From: an uncultured Sutterella sp.
GTDB taxonomy: Bacteria > Pseudomonadota > Gammaproteobacteria > Burkholderiales > Burkholderiaceae_F
Length of the DNA: 64,000 bases
NCBI GenBank assembly: GCA_944392755.1
Contig: CALXXT010000002.1
Coordinates: 186,001-250,000 of the forward strand
Reading direction: 5' to 3'
In this document: positions 63,970 to 64,000 of the stretch, in pieces
How positions within the stretch are numbered: position 1 is the stretch's first letter
Layout of the letters: each line of letters starts with the position of its first letter
The notes under the pieces: generated by a model
What the model was told of the DNA's origin: nothing
The model's database searches: none
What the model saw: only the letters and a program-made list of their open reading frames with translations
Program-made: the position numbers and the translations under genes

Positions 63970-64000
63970 TTGAAAATCCGCACCCTGAGCATGATGCTCG
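63970..64000 (+). CDS. Start of a further gene, cut by the window edge
   Basis: A TTG codon at 63970 preceded by AGGAG six bases away opens the frame MKIRTLSMML. Ten codons are visible, basic then hydrophobic, as a signal peptide or membrane anchor would be. Too short to name. Confidence 0.55.
   Translation, partial: MKIRTLSMML

Noticed and set aside
1..64000. CRISPR arrays, prophage or plasmid origins
   Set aside because: No regularly spaced repeats, integrases, phage structural genes or replication-initiator genes occur in the window.

Overview
The window reads as chromosomal DNA of a Gram-negative betaproteobacterium of the order Burkholderiales. Gene content and order (glnE/yhdP divergent pair, hemH-grpE-dnaK-dnaJ, yebC-purD, nadD-rsfS-rlmH-maf, the longer second-type IF-1) fit that order. 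An FNR-type box in front of a Wolinella-type fumarate reductase cytochrome b and a menaquinone-dependent HemG point to an anaerobic or microaerophilic lifestyle, as in Sutterellaceae. The family assignment is inference. Genes are densely packed, GC is moderately high, and no insertion sequence, prophage or CRISPR array was seen.

Layout. 1-4.5 kb: 3' truncated metG, divergent apbC, a TrxR-like ferredoxin-NADP reductase. 4.7-9.7 kb: secreted M48 protease (BepA-like), an orphan NarL-type regulator, two UspA proteins flanking tcdA. 9.8-18.7 kb: a small unknown protein, a kinase-like protein, ettA, an MnmC-like oxidoreductase, a YecA/SEC-C protein, uppP, trmB, metNI. 18.9-19.2 kb: three tRNA-Lys genes. 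19.5-22.4 kb: recA-recX, terC. 22.9-29.5 kb: mnmA, a nitronate monooxygenase-like protein, lrgAB, a YbcJ-like S4 protein, fadD, hemG, infA. 29.6-40.7 kb: a CdsA-like/PlsC-like pair, a nitrilase-fold protein, yhdP, glnE, a YheT-like hydrolase, a VUT-family transporter. 40.9-46 kb: hemH and the chaperone set grpE-dnaK-dnaJ, with two clear sigma-32 promoters. 46.1-51.2 kb: a NarL-type regulator followed by an RND efflux adaptor and pump. 51.5-61.9 kb: yebC, purD, an exported unknown, nadD, rsfS, rlmH, maf, then a very unusual DEAD-box-derived protein, a small lipoprotein and an aminopeptidase P. 62-64 kb: frdC, upp and the first codons of a further gene.

The most striking theme is a set of intact reading frames whose folds are recognisable but whose catalytic residues are gone. 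These are an 889-codon RhlE-like protein with all major helicase motifs replaced (57042-59711), a nitrilase-fold protein lacking the catalytic Cys and Lys (31260-32075), a CdsA-like protein lacking the signature Asp residues (29611-30585), an MnmC whose methyltransferase half is short and lacks a SAM motif (12862-14469), and a response regulator without the acidic pocket (6343-7041). The helicase-like gene also has a 330-bp leader rich in stem-loops and is the best candidate here for an undescribed function. Family assignments rest on reading translated motifs and on remembered family signatures; no database search was possible.
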